From an uncultured Oscillospiraceae bacterium (GTDB lineage: Bacteria; Bacillota; Clostridia; Oscillospirales; Oscillospiraceae), in assembly GCA_934589835.1 (NCBI GenBank), contig CAKTOK010000011.1:1-37262 (forward strand): a stretch of 37,262 nucleotides of DNA. Reading direction: 5' to 3'. Shown here in pieces: positions 15,090 through 22,952 of this stretch; within the stretch, counting starts at the first letter, position 1, and every line of letters begins with the position of its first letter. The notes under the pieces were generated by a model. That model worked only from the letters and a program-made list of their open reading frames with translations, was not told where the DNA came from and did no database searches. The translations under genes were made by a program, and so were the position numbers.

Positions 15090-15767
15090 ATGAGCAGATT
15101 CGACAGGTCCAAACTCAAGGCCATGTTCGGCGGCAAGGGCTTCTACATAGCCCTTGCGGTCTGCCTGCTGGCAGCCGGAGCCATCGGCTATCTCACCCTC
15201 TTTGCTTCCACGACCCCCGTCATGGACCCCGCCCCCGTCATCGAGGTCAAGCCCTCTCCCGTCACCCCCGCGCCCACCGAGCCGGTGATCCGCACGGAGC
15301 CTATCGAGGTACCGGTGCAGCAGCCGGAGACAGTGATCGAGGAGCCGGTGGAGCTGCTGCCGCAGGTGATCTCCCCGCTGGACGGCACCACCGTCACCGT
15401 GTTCAGCATGACGGAGCTGCTGTATGACCAGACCATGGCGGACTGGCGCACCCACAACGGCATCGACGTACAGGCCGACGAGGGCGCGGCGGTAAAGACC
15501 GCGGCGGACGGCACGGTGCTCTCCGTCACCAATGACGAGCTGATGGGCACCACCGTGGTCATCCAGCACAGCGGCGGCTACACCACCCAGTACAGCAGCC
15601 TGCAATCGGAGGTGCCGGTGGCAGAGGGCCAGACCGTCAGCGCCGGCGACGTCATCGGCTGCGTCGGCTCCACCAGCGCGGCGGAGAGCGAGATGGGCCC
15701 CCACCTCCACTTCTCCGTCAGTCAGGACGGCAGCGTCATCGACCCCCACGCCTATATCGAGGACTGA
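15090..15767 (+). CDS. Membrane-anchored M23 metallopeptidase, SpoIIQ-like
   Basis: The 225-residue protein has one transmembrane segment (about 18-39), a Pro/Thr/Glu-rich linker (41-95) and a LytM/M23 domain. All zinc ligands are present: His122 and Asp126 in THNGIDV, and His207 in GPHLHFSV, with catalytic His205. The layout fits clostridial SpoIIQ, the forespore protein that joins SpoIIIAH across the engulfment space; clostridial SpoIIQ often keeps zinc ligands that the Bacillus subtilis protein has lost. The frame runs upstream into the gpsA terminator, so I chose ATG 15090, which has only a weak GAAAGG site. A plain wall hydrolase is the alternative. Confidence 0.8.
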   Translation: MSRFDRSKLKAMFGGKGFYIALAVCLLAAGAIGYLTLFASTTPVMDPAPVIEVKPSPVTPAPTEPVIRTEPIEVPVQQPETVIEEPVELLPQVISPLDGTTVTVFSMTELLYDQTMADWRTHNGIDVQADEGAAVKTAADGTVLSVTNDELMGTTVVIQHSGGYTTQYSSLQSEVPVAEGQTVSAGDVIGCVGSTSAAESEMGPHLHFSVSQDGSVIDPHAYIED

Positions 15768-15772
15768 GCCGC

Positions 15773-15811
15773 AAACAGGGAGCGCGTCCCGCTGGGACGC
15801 GCTCCCTGTTT
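15773..15811. terminator. Bidirectional terminator between convergent genes
   Basis: An 18-bp perfect stem (15773-15790 with 15794-15811), AAACAGGGAG... with its mirror ...CTCCCTGTTT, has a 3-nt loop and serves both the M23 gene and the serpin gene. Confidence 0.92.
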
Positions 15812-15821
15812 GTGCATTTGC

Positions 15822-17063
15822 TCACCCGTTCAGCGTTGTCACAGTCCCCAGAAACAGGGGCAGATTGGCGTGGGTGTCCACGATGAGGTACACGAACGGC
15901 CGGTCCAGCACCACGCGGTGGACCTGCGGCATATCGGCGCTGGCGGTGTCTGTGACGACGGCGGTGACGGCGGCGGCCCTGGTGCCGTTTTCGTCCAGAC
16001 TCAGATATGTCTTATGCACCACCGTGCTGATGTGCAGCTGGTCGTTGGGTGCGCCGCCCATGGCTCGCAGATCGGCGCGGGCCACATCGAAGGCGTCGGT
16101 GACGCCCATGGCCTCCAACGCATCGTTCAGCAGCAGCGAGGAGGATGCCGTGAAGCGGGGGATGGCAGCCTCCACCGTGCCGTACTCGTGGCTGTTCATC
16201 AGATTGTGGAGCTTGCCGCCGGTGAGACCGGCGACGTAGTCCTCCAGCGAAACGCCCTCCTGGGGCAGCAGCCCCACAAAGGCATAGCGCCCGCCGTCGT
16301 AGTATTTCATAAAGCCGGTGGTATTATCGTCAGACAGGAAGATGCTCTCCCGGGACCACAGCAGGTCCGCCGTCTGGCGGCTGCCGTCGGCGGCGGTAAA
16401 GTCCGCGCCCTCCTGAATGTCCGACTTCTCATAGGGCTCCTGCCACTTGGCGTCAAAGCACACGGCGTTCACCAGATACAGCATGGCCAGCGGGCTGGGC
16501 AACTCCTCCAGCAGCTTGTCGATCATACCGTCTGTCTTGTCGTCCACCCAGCGGTTCAGATCCGTCACCAGCGACTCGTCAAAGGCGGAGCGGTACGCCT
16601 CCGCGTCGTAGTAGCTGACGCAGGACTCCAGAAAGCTGTCGTCCATGCGGAAGATGTCCCGCACCCACAGGGAGTTGGCCAGCGACAGCCTGCACTTCTT
16701 GGTGTTCTCCGGCAGGCTCATGCGGTAGGTATAGAGGTAGTCGTTGAGGGTATCCCGATCCATGCCCATGGCCTTCTCCATCTGGGACAGTGTGGCGCCG
16801 GCAGCGCCGTTGGCGGTCATGCCCAGCGCGTACAGCAGGGATACCGGGGAGAGCAGCACGCCCTCCTCCTTCGTTGTCTGCCGCAGCAGGGCGGCGGCAA
16901 AGTCCATGACAGCCGTGCTGTCGTCGGTCAGGTCGATGTGCGTATCGATGGTGCGGGCGGTCACGCCCTCCGTCAGGCTCTGTGCCGTCAGCTTACTGCC
17001 GCAGCCAAACAGCGGCAGCGCCATGCACGCAGCCAGCACCAGCGCCGCGATGCGTTTTCCCAT
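15822..17063 (-). CDS. Secreted lipoprotein serpin (serine protease inhibitor)
   Basis: The 413-residue protein has a lipoprotein signal with lipobox LFGC (lipid-modified Cys21), so it should sit on the outer face of the membrane. The rest is a full-length serpin: SPVSLLYALGMTANGA, NSLWVRD, FDAKWQEPY, and the reactive-loop hinge NGTRAAAVTAVV (359-370). The C-terminal DRPFVYLI is followed by a normal ending. Counting from the hinge places P1-P1' at Ala374-Ser375; counting from the C-terminal side points to Met378-Pro379, because the loop is about 4 residues longer than in antitrypsin. Ala or Met at P1 would suit elastase- or subtilisin-like targets. ATG 17063 follows AAAGGAG. Serpins are rare in bacteria but known from gut Clostridia and bifidobacteria. 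Confidence 0.95.
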   Translation of the reverse strand: MGKRIAALVLAACMALPLFGCGSKLTAQSLTEGVTARTIDTHIDLTDDSTAVMDFAAALLRQTTKEEGVLLSPVSLLYALGMTANGAAGATLSQMEKAMGMDRDTLNDYLYTYRMSLPENTKKCRLSLANSLWVRDIFRMDDSFLESCVSYYDAEAYRSAFDESLVTDLNRWVDDKTDGMIDKLLEELPSPLAMLYLVNAVCFDAKWQEPYEKSDIQEGADFTAADGSRQTADLLWSRESIFLSDDNTTGFMKYYDGGRYAFVGLLPQEGVSLEDYVAGLTGGKLHNLMNSHEYGTVEAAIPRFTASSSLLLNDALEAMGVTDAFDVARADLRAMGGAPNDQLHISTVVHKTYLSLDENGTRAAAVTAVVTDTASADMPQVHRVVLDRPFVYLIVDTHANLPLFLGTVTTLNG

Positions 17064-17133
17064 GGGATCAGCTCCTTTCTGCTTGCTCTACTCCTTAGAC
17101 GCAGGCGAGGGGCAAAAGGTTTCCCTCTCTGTG

Positions 17134-17184
17134 AAAAAAAGCGGGTACACGCGGGCGGAAGCCCCTCCGTCCGTATGTACCCGC
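17134..17184 (-). terminator. Terminator after rnc
   Basis: On the minus strand GCGGGTACA (17176-17184) pairs with TGTACCCGC (17141-17149) over a 26-nt loop with its own pairing, then TTTTTTT. Confidence 0.85.
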
Positions 17185-17190
17185 CTCGCC

Positions 17191-17871
17191 TTACTGCGTC
17201 AGACGCTCCAGCGCGCAGTGGGCGGCGGCCTGCTCGGCCTCCTTCTTGCTGCGCCCCTCGCCGGTACCGGCCACCTGTCCGTTGAGCAGGACGCGGAAAG
17301 CGAACACCCGCGCATGGTCCGGGCCGGAGGCCCCCACCATCTCGTAGCGCAGGGTCTGATCCGGCTTACGCTGCACCAGCTCCTGCAGCTCCGTCTTATA
17401 GTCCCGGCGGCGCTCCTCCACCTGCTCCTCCTGCTCCTTGTCCAGCAGCACGCGGTGGATCAGGTCGCGGGCGGCGTCCATACCGCCATCCAGATAGACG
17501 GCGGCAAACACCGACTCCGTGGCGTCCGCCAGAATGGACGGACGGCGGCGGCCGCCGCCCAGCTCCTCGCCCCGGCCCAGCCGCAGGTACTCGCCAAGGC
17601 CCAGATACTGGGCCACCTCGTGCAGGCTCTCCTCGCACACCAGCGCGGCGCGGATGCGGGTCAGGTCGCCCTCCGGCATATCGGGATGCTTGGTGTACAG
17701 GTACTCCGCCGTCACGAAGCCCAGCACCGCGTCGCCCAGAAACTCCAGACGCTCGTTGCTGCTGATGCCCGCGCCCCGATGCTCGTTGGCGTAGGAGCTG
17801 TGGTACAGCGCGTTTTCCAGCAGCTCCGGGCGGTGAAAGACGTAGCCCAGCTTCGTCTCCAAGGTATGCAT
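17191..17871 (-). CDS. rnc: Ribonuclease III
   Basis: RNase III cuts double-stranded RNA, including rRNA precursors. The 226-residue protein has the signature NERLEFLGDAVL (39-50, catalytic Glu43 and Asp47), the second acidic site in the ILADATESVFAAVY region, and a C-terminal double-stranded RNA binding domain (about 156-226, ending RSKKEAEQAAAHCALERL). ATG 17871 follows AGGGGG. acpP lies immediately upstream, the usual neighbour, with a hairpin in between and no clear separate promoter. Confidence 0.97.
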   Translation of the reverse strand: MHTLETKLGYVFHRPELLENALYHSSYANEHRGAGISSNERLEFLGDAVLGFVTAEYLYTKHPDMPEGDLTRIRAALVCEESLHEVAQYLGLGEYLRLGRGEELGGGRRRPSILADATESVFAAVYLDGGMDAARDLIHRVLLDKEQEEQVEERRRDYKTELQELVQRKPDQTLRYEMVGASGPDHARVFAFRVLLNGQVAGTGEGRSKKEAEQAAAHCALERLTQ

Positions 17872-17886
17872 ATATGCTCCCCCTTC

Positions 17887-17916
17887 CTAAAAAGACGACC
17901 CCGCGCAGGCGGGGCC
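17887..17916 (-). terminator. Terminator after acpP
   Basis: On the minus strand GGCCCCGC-CTGC-GCGGGGTC is followed by GTCTTTTTAGG. As rnc starts right after it without its own promoter, this is probably an attenuator of rnc rather than a full stop. Confidence 0.75.
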
Positions 17917-17940
17917 GTGTCTCGTTTCCTCTATGTCAGA

Positions 17941-18186
17941 TCAACCGAGCTTACCGTTGAGGTAGCGGACGCAGTCGCCAACGGTCTTCAGCGCCGTCAG
18001 ATCCTCCTCATCGATCTCGCCGATGTCGAACTCCTCCTCCATGGCCATGACCAATTCGACCAGATCCACGGAATCGGCACCCAGATCGTCCACGAAAGAA
18101 CTCTCCATGCTGATCTCATCGGTGTCGATGGCAAACTGCTCGGCGATGAGGTCCTGCATTGTTTTGAAGATCTCCTCCATTGTCAC
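17941..18186 (-). CDS. acpP: Acyl carrier protein
   Basis: ACP carries growing acyl chains on phosphopantetheine in fatty acid synthesis. The protein is short and acidic, with the attachment site Ser39 in [10 protein letters not shown]. The start is best read as GTG 18186 (81 residues), because AAGGAGG lies 8 nt upstream of it; ATG 18180 (79 residues) would be 14 nt away. It has its own strong promoter. plsX, which uses acyl-ACP, lies directly upstream on the same strand. Confidence 0.96.
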   Translation of the reverse strand: MTMEEIFKTMQDLIAEQFAIDTDEISMESSFVDDLGADSVDLVELVMAMEEEFDIGEIDEEDLTALKTVGDCVRYLNGKLG

Positions 18187-18217
18187 AGGGTATTCCTCCT
18201 TCTTTTTTTCTTCGAAT

Positions 18218-18246
18218 AGAATACGGCAATCGTACCGGACTGTCAA
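18218..18246 (-). promoter_or_regulatory. Promoter of acpP
   Basis: TTGACA (18241-18246), 17 bp, TATTCT (18218-18223) on the minus strand. It lies just after the plsX stop, so acpP is expressed separately from the long upstream unit. Confidence 0.8.
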
Positions 18247-18262
18247 TACCTTTTTCCCTTTT

Positions 18263-19285
18263 TTATTCAGACACCGTCTGCATCTTGTCTATGTTCTGCT
18301 GGATCGCCTCTACGATGCCGCTCTCCGCCACCTGGATGGCCTGTCCCACGGCGTTCTCGATGGCCTCGGCGTTGGAGGCGCCGTGGGCCTTGATCACCGG
18401 CTTGGAGATGCCGATAAACGCCGTGCCGCCCACCTTATTGGGATCCAGACGGGCCTTGAAGGCGTTGAGCCCCGGCATCACCAGCAGCGCCGCGATCTTC
18501 GTCAGCAGGTTCTTCCTGAACATCTCCTTCAGCGCGGAGCCGGCAAAGGAGCCGACGCCTTCAATGCTCTTGAGCATGATGTTGCCGGAGAAGCCGTCGG
18601 TCACGATGACGTCGCAGCCGCCCTTGATGGCCTCCTTGGCCTCGATGTTGCCGATAAAGTGCAGCTCGCCCCGCTCTCCCGCCTGCCGCAGCAGCGCCAG
18701 CGTCGCCCTCTGGAGCTCGGTGCCCTTGCCGTCCTCGGTGCCGATGTTCAGCAGCCCCACACGGGGCCGCGCCACACCCAGCACCCGCTGGGCGTAGAAG
18801 CTGCCCAGATAGGCAAACTGCACCAGATACTCCGGCGTGCACTCGGCGTTGGCGCCGCAGTCGATAAGAACGGCGCTGCCGGTGGTGGTGGGGATCACCG
18901 GCGCCATGGCGGCGCGGCGAATGCCGTGGATGCGCTTGGTGATGAGGGTCGCGCCGGTCAGCAGCGCGCCGGTGGAGCCGGCGGACACCATGGCGTCGCC
19001 GCCGCCGTTTTTCAGCAGCGTCAGTCCCACGCCCATGGACGTGTCCTTCTTCCGGCGGAACACCGTGGCCGGATCGTCGCACATCTCCACCGTCTCCGCG
19101 GCGGGGATGACGGCCACGCCGTCCGGCAGCTCCGAAAAGCCGCAGGTGCGGGCCGCCTCCCGAATGGCGCTTTCATCGCCGGTGAGCACGATGTCCGTGC
19201 CGAACCGCTTCTGCGCCTGCAAGGCGCCCTTCACGATCTCCAGCGGGGCGTTGTCGCCGCCCATGGCGTCAATAATGATCTTCAT
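18263..19285 (-). CDS. plsX: Phosphate acyltransferase PlsX
   Basis: PlsX makes acyl-phosphate from acyl-ACP for phosphatidic acid synthesis. The 340-residue protein begins [14 protein letters not shown] and has [28 protein letters not shown] and [11 protein letters not shown], all family hallmarks. Its ATG overlaps the trmFO stop as ATGA (19282-19285), so translation is coupled; AGGAGG lies about 10 nt upstream. The frame stays open into trmFO, but that extension is only trmFO read in another frame. Confidence 0.97.
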   Translation of the reverse strand: MKIIIDAMGGDNAPLEIVKGALQAQKRFGTDIVLTGDESAIREAARTCGFSELPDGVAVIPAAETVEMCDDPATVFRRKKDTSMGVGLTLLKNGGGDAMVSAGSTGALLTGATLITKRIHGIRRAAMAPVIPTTTGSAVLIDCGANAECTPEYLVQFAYLGSFYAQRVLGVARPRVGLLNIGTEDGKGTELQRATLALLRQAGERGELHFIGNIEAKEAIKGGCDVIVTDGFSGNIMLKSIEGVGSFAGSALKEMFRKNLLTKIAALLVMPGLNAFKARLDPNKVGGTAFIGISKPVIKAHGASNAEAIENAVGQAIQVAESGIVEAIQQNIDKMQTVSE

Positions 19286-20595
19286 TTCCGCAGTACCTCC
19301 TGCTCGATGGTGCTCAGGATCTCCAACGACCGCTGGCTCAGCTCCGCGTTTTTGTTGCGCTTGCCCTTCACCCGATGGTCCAGCGGCGGGATGATGCCGA
19401 AGTTGATGTTCATGGGCTGGAAATCGCCCACAGAGCCGTTGCTGACGTACAGCCCCAGCGCGCCGATGGCCGTCTCCGCCGGAAAATCCACCGGCGGCAG
19501 GCCGTTCAGGCGGCGTGCCAGCTCCACGCCGGCCAGAAACCCGCTGGCGCAGGACTCCACATAGCCCTCCACGCCGGTCATCTGACCGGCAAAGACGATG
19601 CGTTCCTCCGCCTTCAGCCGGTAGTATCGGTCCAGCAGGCGGGGGGAATCCAGATAGGTGTTGCGGTGCATCACACCGTACCGCAGGAACTGGGCGTCGT
19701 GCAGGGCGGGGATCATGGTGAACACCCGCCGCTGCTCCGGCCACTTCAGATGGGTCTGGAAGCCCACCAGATTGTAGATGCTGCCGTCGGCATTGTCGCG
19801 GCGCAGCTGCACCACGGCATACGGCTCCTTCCCGGTCTTGGGGTCGATGAGCCCCCGGGGCTTCAGCGGCCCGAACCGCAGGGTATCCTCGCCCCGCCGT
19901 GCCATGACCTCCACGGGCATACAGCCCTCGAATACGTTTTTATCCTCGAAGCCGTGGACCTCCGCCTCCTGAGCGGCGGTCAGCGCCTGCCAGAAGGCCA
20001 GATACTCCTCCTTGGTCATGGGGCAGTTGATGTAGTCCGGCGTTCCCTTGTCGTAGCGGCTGGCGAAATAGGCGCTGTCCATGTCCACGCTGTCGTAGGC
20101 CACCAGCGGCGCCGCCGCGTCAAAGAAATGCAGGGTGGTGCCGCCGCCCAGCTTTTCAGCGATGGCGTCCGCCAGCGGGTCGGAGGTCAGGGGGCCGGAG
20201 GCGATGACCACATCCCCTTCAGGGATGGCCGTGACCTCTCCGGACACCACCGTGATGTTGGGATGGCTGCACACCGCCTCCGTGACCATGCGGGCAAAGC
20301 CGTCGCGGTCCACGGCCAGCGCGCCGCCGGCGGGCACCGCCGTGGCGTCGGCGCACCGCAGGATCAGGCTGTCCAGCCGCCGCAGCTCCTCCTTCAGCAG
20401 GCCCACGGCGTTTTCCAGCCCCGCGCCCCGCAGGGAGTTGGAGCAGCAAAGCTCCGCAAAATAATCGGTCACATGGGCGGGGGTCTTTTTCTCCGGCTTC
20501 ATCTCCCGCAGCGTCACAGCCACGCCCCGCTGGGCCAGCTGCCACGCGCACTCGGAGCCGGCCAATCCCGCGCCGATGACGGTCGCATGGTTCAT
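19282..20595 (-). CDS. trmFO: Methylenetetrahydrofolate-tRNA (uracil54-C5)-methyltransferase TrmFO
   Basis: TrmFO makes ribothymidine at position 54 of tRNA, using methylene-THF and FAD. The 437-residue protein starts with the dinucleotide-binding motif GAGLAGSE (8-15), followed by LREMKPEKKTPAH, the CCSNSLR segment with the conserved cysteines, DRDGFA, and GQMTGVEGYVES near the C-terminus. It starts 3 bp after the topA stop with a CGGAG site. The order topA-trmFO is typical of Firmicutes. Confidence 0.97.
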   Translation of the reverse strand: MNHATVIGAGLAGSECAWQLAQRGVAVTLREMKPEKKTPAHVTDYFAELCCSNSLRGAGLENAVGLLKEELRRLDSLILRCADATAVPAGGALAVDRDGFARMVTEAVCSHPNITVVSGEVTAIPEGDVVIASGPLTSDPLADAIAEKLGGGTTLHFFDAAAPLVAYDSVDMDSAYFASRYDKGTPDYINCPMTKEEYLAFWQALTAAQEAEVHGFEDKNVFEGCMPVEVMARRGEDTLRFGPLKPRGLIDPKTGKEPYAVVQLRRDNADGSIYNLVGFQTHLKWPEQRRVFTMIPALHDAQFLRYGVMHRNTYLDSPRLLDRYYRLKAEERIVFAGQMTGVEGYVESCASGFLAGVELARRLNGLPPVDFPAETAIGALGLYVSNGSVGDFQPMNINFGIIPPLDHRVKGKRNKNAELSQRSLEILSTIEQEVLRK

Positions 20596-20598
20596 GTC

Positions 20599-22944
20599 TC
20601 ACTCCGCTTTCTCCGCGGCCTTCTTCGTGGTCCTTTTGGCGGCGGTGGTCTTGGTGGTCTTGGTGGTCTTGGTGGTCTTGGCGGCGGGCTTTTCCGCCGC
20701 CTTGGCCGTGGCCGTCTTCGCTGTCGTTTTCTTGGCGGCGGCGGTCTTCGCTGCGGTCTTCTTAGCCGCGGTCTTGGCGGCCTTCTCCTCCGCCGGCTGA
20801 TCCTCGGCGGCGGCCTCCGCCCCCTCGGCGGTCTTGCGGCGGCGATAGCCCCGCTTGTCCTCCGGCAGGAAGTTGCTGCACGCAGGGTTGGCGCAGAAGG
20901 GCTTGTTGAAGCCGCGTCCCGCCTTCTTGAACATGGTCTGGCCGCACACGGGGCAGTCGTCCTTCACCGGCACATCCCACGTCATGAAGTCACAGGCGGG
21001 GAACTTGTCGCAGCCGTAGTAGGTATAGCCGTTGCGGCTGGTCTTTTTCAGGATGCGCCCGCCGCACTTGGGGCAGCGGCCCGGCATCTCCACCACCAGC
21101 GGCTTGGTGAACCTGCACTCCGGATACCCCGGACAGGCCAGAAACCGGCCGAACCGGCCGGACTTGATGACCATGTTGCGGCCGCACAGGTCGCACTTCT
21201 CCTCCGTCACCTCGTCCGGCACCTTCAGGTACACGCCGTCCATGTCCTGCTCCACCTGCTCCAGATTCTGATGGAACGGCACGTAAAACTGGCGGATCAG
21301 GTCCTTCCACCGGACCTCACCGGCCTCCACATCGTCCAGCTTCTTCTCCATACGGGCGGTGAACTTCACGTCCACGATGTCGGGGAAGCGCTGGCACATC
21401 AGGTCGTTGACCACCTGTCCCAGCGGTGTGATACGCAGGTACTTGCCCTCCTTGATGACATACTCGCGGTCCAGAATGGTGGACACGGTGGGGGCATAGG
21501 TGGAGGGACGGCCGATGCCGTTCTCCTCCATGGTGCGGATGAGGGTGGCGTCGGTATAGCGGGCCGGCGGCTGGGTGAAATGCTGCGCGGGGGCAAAGCT
21601 CTCCAGCGTCACCTGCTCGCCCTCGGTCAGCTCCGGCAGGGGGGATTCCTTTTCCTCCTTGTCATCGTCGCGGCTCTCCTCGTATACGGCGGTGTAACCG
21701 GCAAATTTCAGGTTGCTGGCGGAGCAGCGGAAGCTGTGAGCGCCTGCGCCGATCTCCACGCTGACGCTGTCATAGACGGCGTTTGCCATCTGGCTGGCCA
21801 GAAAACGGCTCCAGATCAGGCGGTACAGCCGGTACTGCTCGCCGGTGAGGTCGCCCTTCACCTGCTCCGGCGTCAGGGCCGGATCGGAAGGCCGGATGGC
21901 CTCGTGGGCGTCCTGCGCGCCGGCCTTCGTCTTGTAAAAGCGGGTGGACGCGGGATAGTAGCTCTTGCCGTAGCGGGAGCAGATCACGTCCTTCGCCTGC
22001 GCCTGCGCCTCGGCGGAGATCCGCAGCGAGTCGGTACGCATATAGGTGATGAGGCCCACGGTGCCCTCGCCGGTGATATCCACGCCCTCATACAGCTGCT
22101 GGGCGATGGCCATGGTGCGGCGGGGGGTCATATTCAGCTTGCGGGACGCCTCCTGCTGTAAAGTAGAGGTGGTGAACGGCGGCGCGGGGGAGCGCTGCTT
22201 GTCCGCCCGCTTCACGGATTTCACCGCAAAGGGCAGCCCCTGCAGCTCGTCCATGACGGCTTGGGTGTCCGTCTGGCTGGACGGCTCGTACTTCTTGCCG
22301 TCCCGCCCGTAATAGTGGGCGGTAAACACGGCGCCCGCGCGGTTCTTCAGGCTGGCGTCCAACGTCCAGTATTCCTGCGGCACGAACTCCGCGATCTCCT
22401 TCTCCCTCTCGGCCACCAGACGCATGGCCACGGACTGGACGCGGCCTGCCGACAGGCCGCGCCGGATCTTCTTCCACAGCAGCGGCGACAGCTGATAGCC
22501 CACGATGCGATCCAGCACGCGGCGGGCCTGCTGGGCGTCCACCAGATCCTGATCAATGTCGCGGGGATGCTGAATGCTGTCTGTCACCACCTTCTTGGTG
22601 ATCTCGTTGAACGTCACCCGCCGCGCCTTCTCGTCCGGCAGGTCCAGCAGATGCTTCAGATGCCAGCTGATGGCCTCTCCCTCGCGGTCCGGGTCGGTGG
22701 CGAGATAGACGGTCTGGCTGCTCTTGGCCGCCGCCTTCAGGTCCTTGATGATGTCCTCTTTGCCCTTGATGGGCTTATAGTTGGGGGTAAAGTCCCCGTC
22801 CACGTCCACGCCCAGCGTGCTCTTGGGCAGATCACGCAGGTGGCCCATGCTGGCCTTCACCTGATAATCGGGGCCCAGATATTTGCCGATGGTCTTGGCC
22901 TTGGCCGGAGACTCCACGATCACCAGATTTTTCGTCTTTGCCAT
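20599..22944 (-). CDS. topA: DNA topoisomerase I with Lys/Ala-rich tail
   Basis: TopA relaxes negative supercoils. The 781-residue protein has the TOPRIM domain (IVESPAKAKTI, with DPDREGEA), active-site Tyr301 in GLITYMRTDS, and three C-terminal C4 zinc ribbons beginning near 583 (CDLCG), about 630 (CPKCG) and about 675 (CPVCG). Residues 704-781 are an added low-complexity tail of Lys, Ala and Thr, including tandem KTT repeats. It resembles a histone H1 tail and is not part of the usual core. ATG 22944 lies 8 bp after the dprA stop. Confidence 0.97.
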   Translation of the reverse strand: MAKTKNLVIVESPAKAKTIGKYLGPDYQVKASMGHLRDLPKSTLGVDVDGDFTPNYKPIKGKEDIIKDLKAAAKSSQTVYLATDPDREGEAISWHLKHLLDLPDEKARRVTFNEITKKVVTDSIQHPRDIDQDLVDAQQARRVLDRIVGYQLSPLLWKKIRRGLSAGRVQSVAMRLVAEREKEIAEFVPQEYWTLDASLKNRAGAVFTAHYYGRDGKKYEPSSQTDTQAVMDELQGLPFAVKSVKRADKQRSPAPPFTTSTLQQEASRKLNMTPRRTMAIAQQLYEGVDITGEGTVGLITYMRTDSLRISAEAQAQAKDVICSRYGKSYYPASTRFYKTKAGAQDAHEAIRPSDPALTPEQVKGDLTGEQYRLYRLIWSRFLASQMANAVYDSVSVEIGAGAHSFRCSASNLKFAGYTAVYEESRDDDKEEKESPLPELTEGEQVTLESFAPAQHFTQPPARYTDATLIRTMEENGIGRPSTYAPTVSTILDREYVIKEGKYLRITPLGQVVNDLMCQRFPDIVDVKFTARMEKKLDDVEAGEVRWKDLIRQFYVPFHQNLEQVEQDMDGVYLKVPDEVTEEKCDLCGRNMVIKSGRFGRFLACPGYPECRFTKPLVVEMPGRCPKCGGRILKKTSRNGYTYYGCDKFPACDFMTWDVPVKDDCPVCGQTMFKKAGRGFNKPFCANPACSNFLPEDKRGYRRRKTAEGAEAAAEDQPAEEKAAKTAAKKTAAKTAAAKKTTAKTATAKAAEKPAAKTTKTTKTTKTTAAKRTTKKAAEKAE
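20642..20688. repeat. 9-bp tandem repeat in the topA tail
   Basis: The 9-base unit GTCTTGGTG is repeated about four times on the plus strand and encodes the KTTKTTKTT stretch. The repeat is in frame (multiples of three), so copy-number change would shorten or lengthen the tail without breaking the enzyme. Confidence 0.85.
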
Positions 22945-22952
22945 ATACTTCG

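Noticed and set aside
19375..22161. A 928-residue plus-strand frame
   Set aside because: Antisense of trmFO and topA, both certain genes; composition is shadow-like (His, Gln, Gly, Arg).
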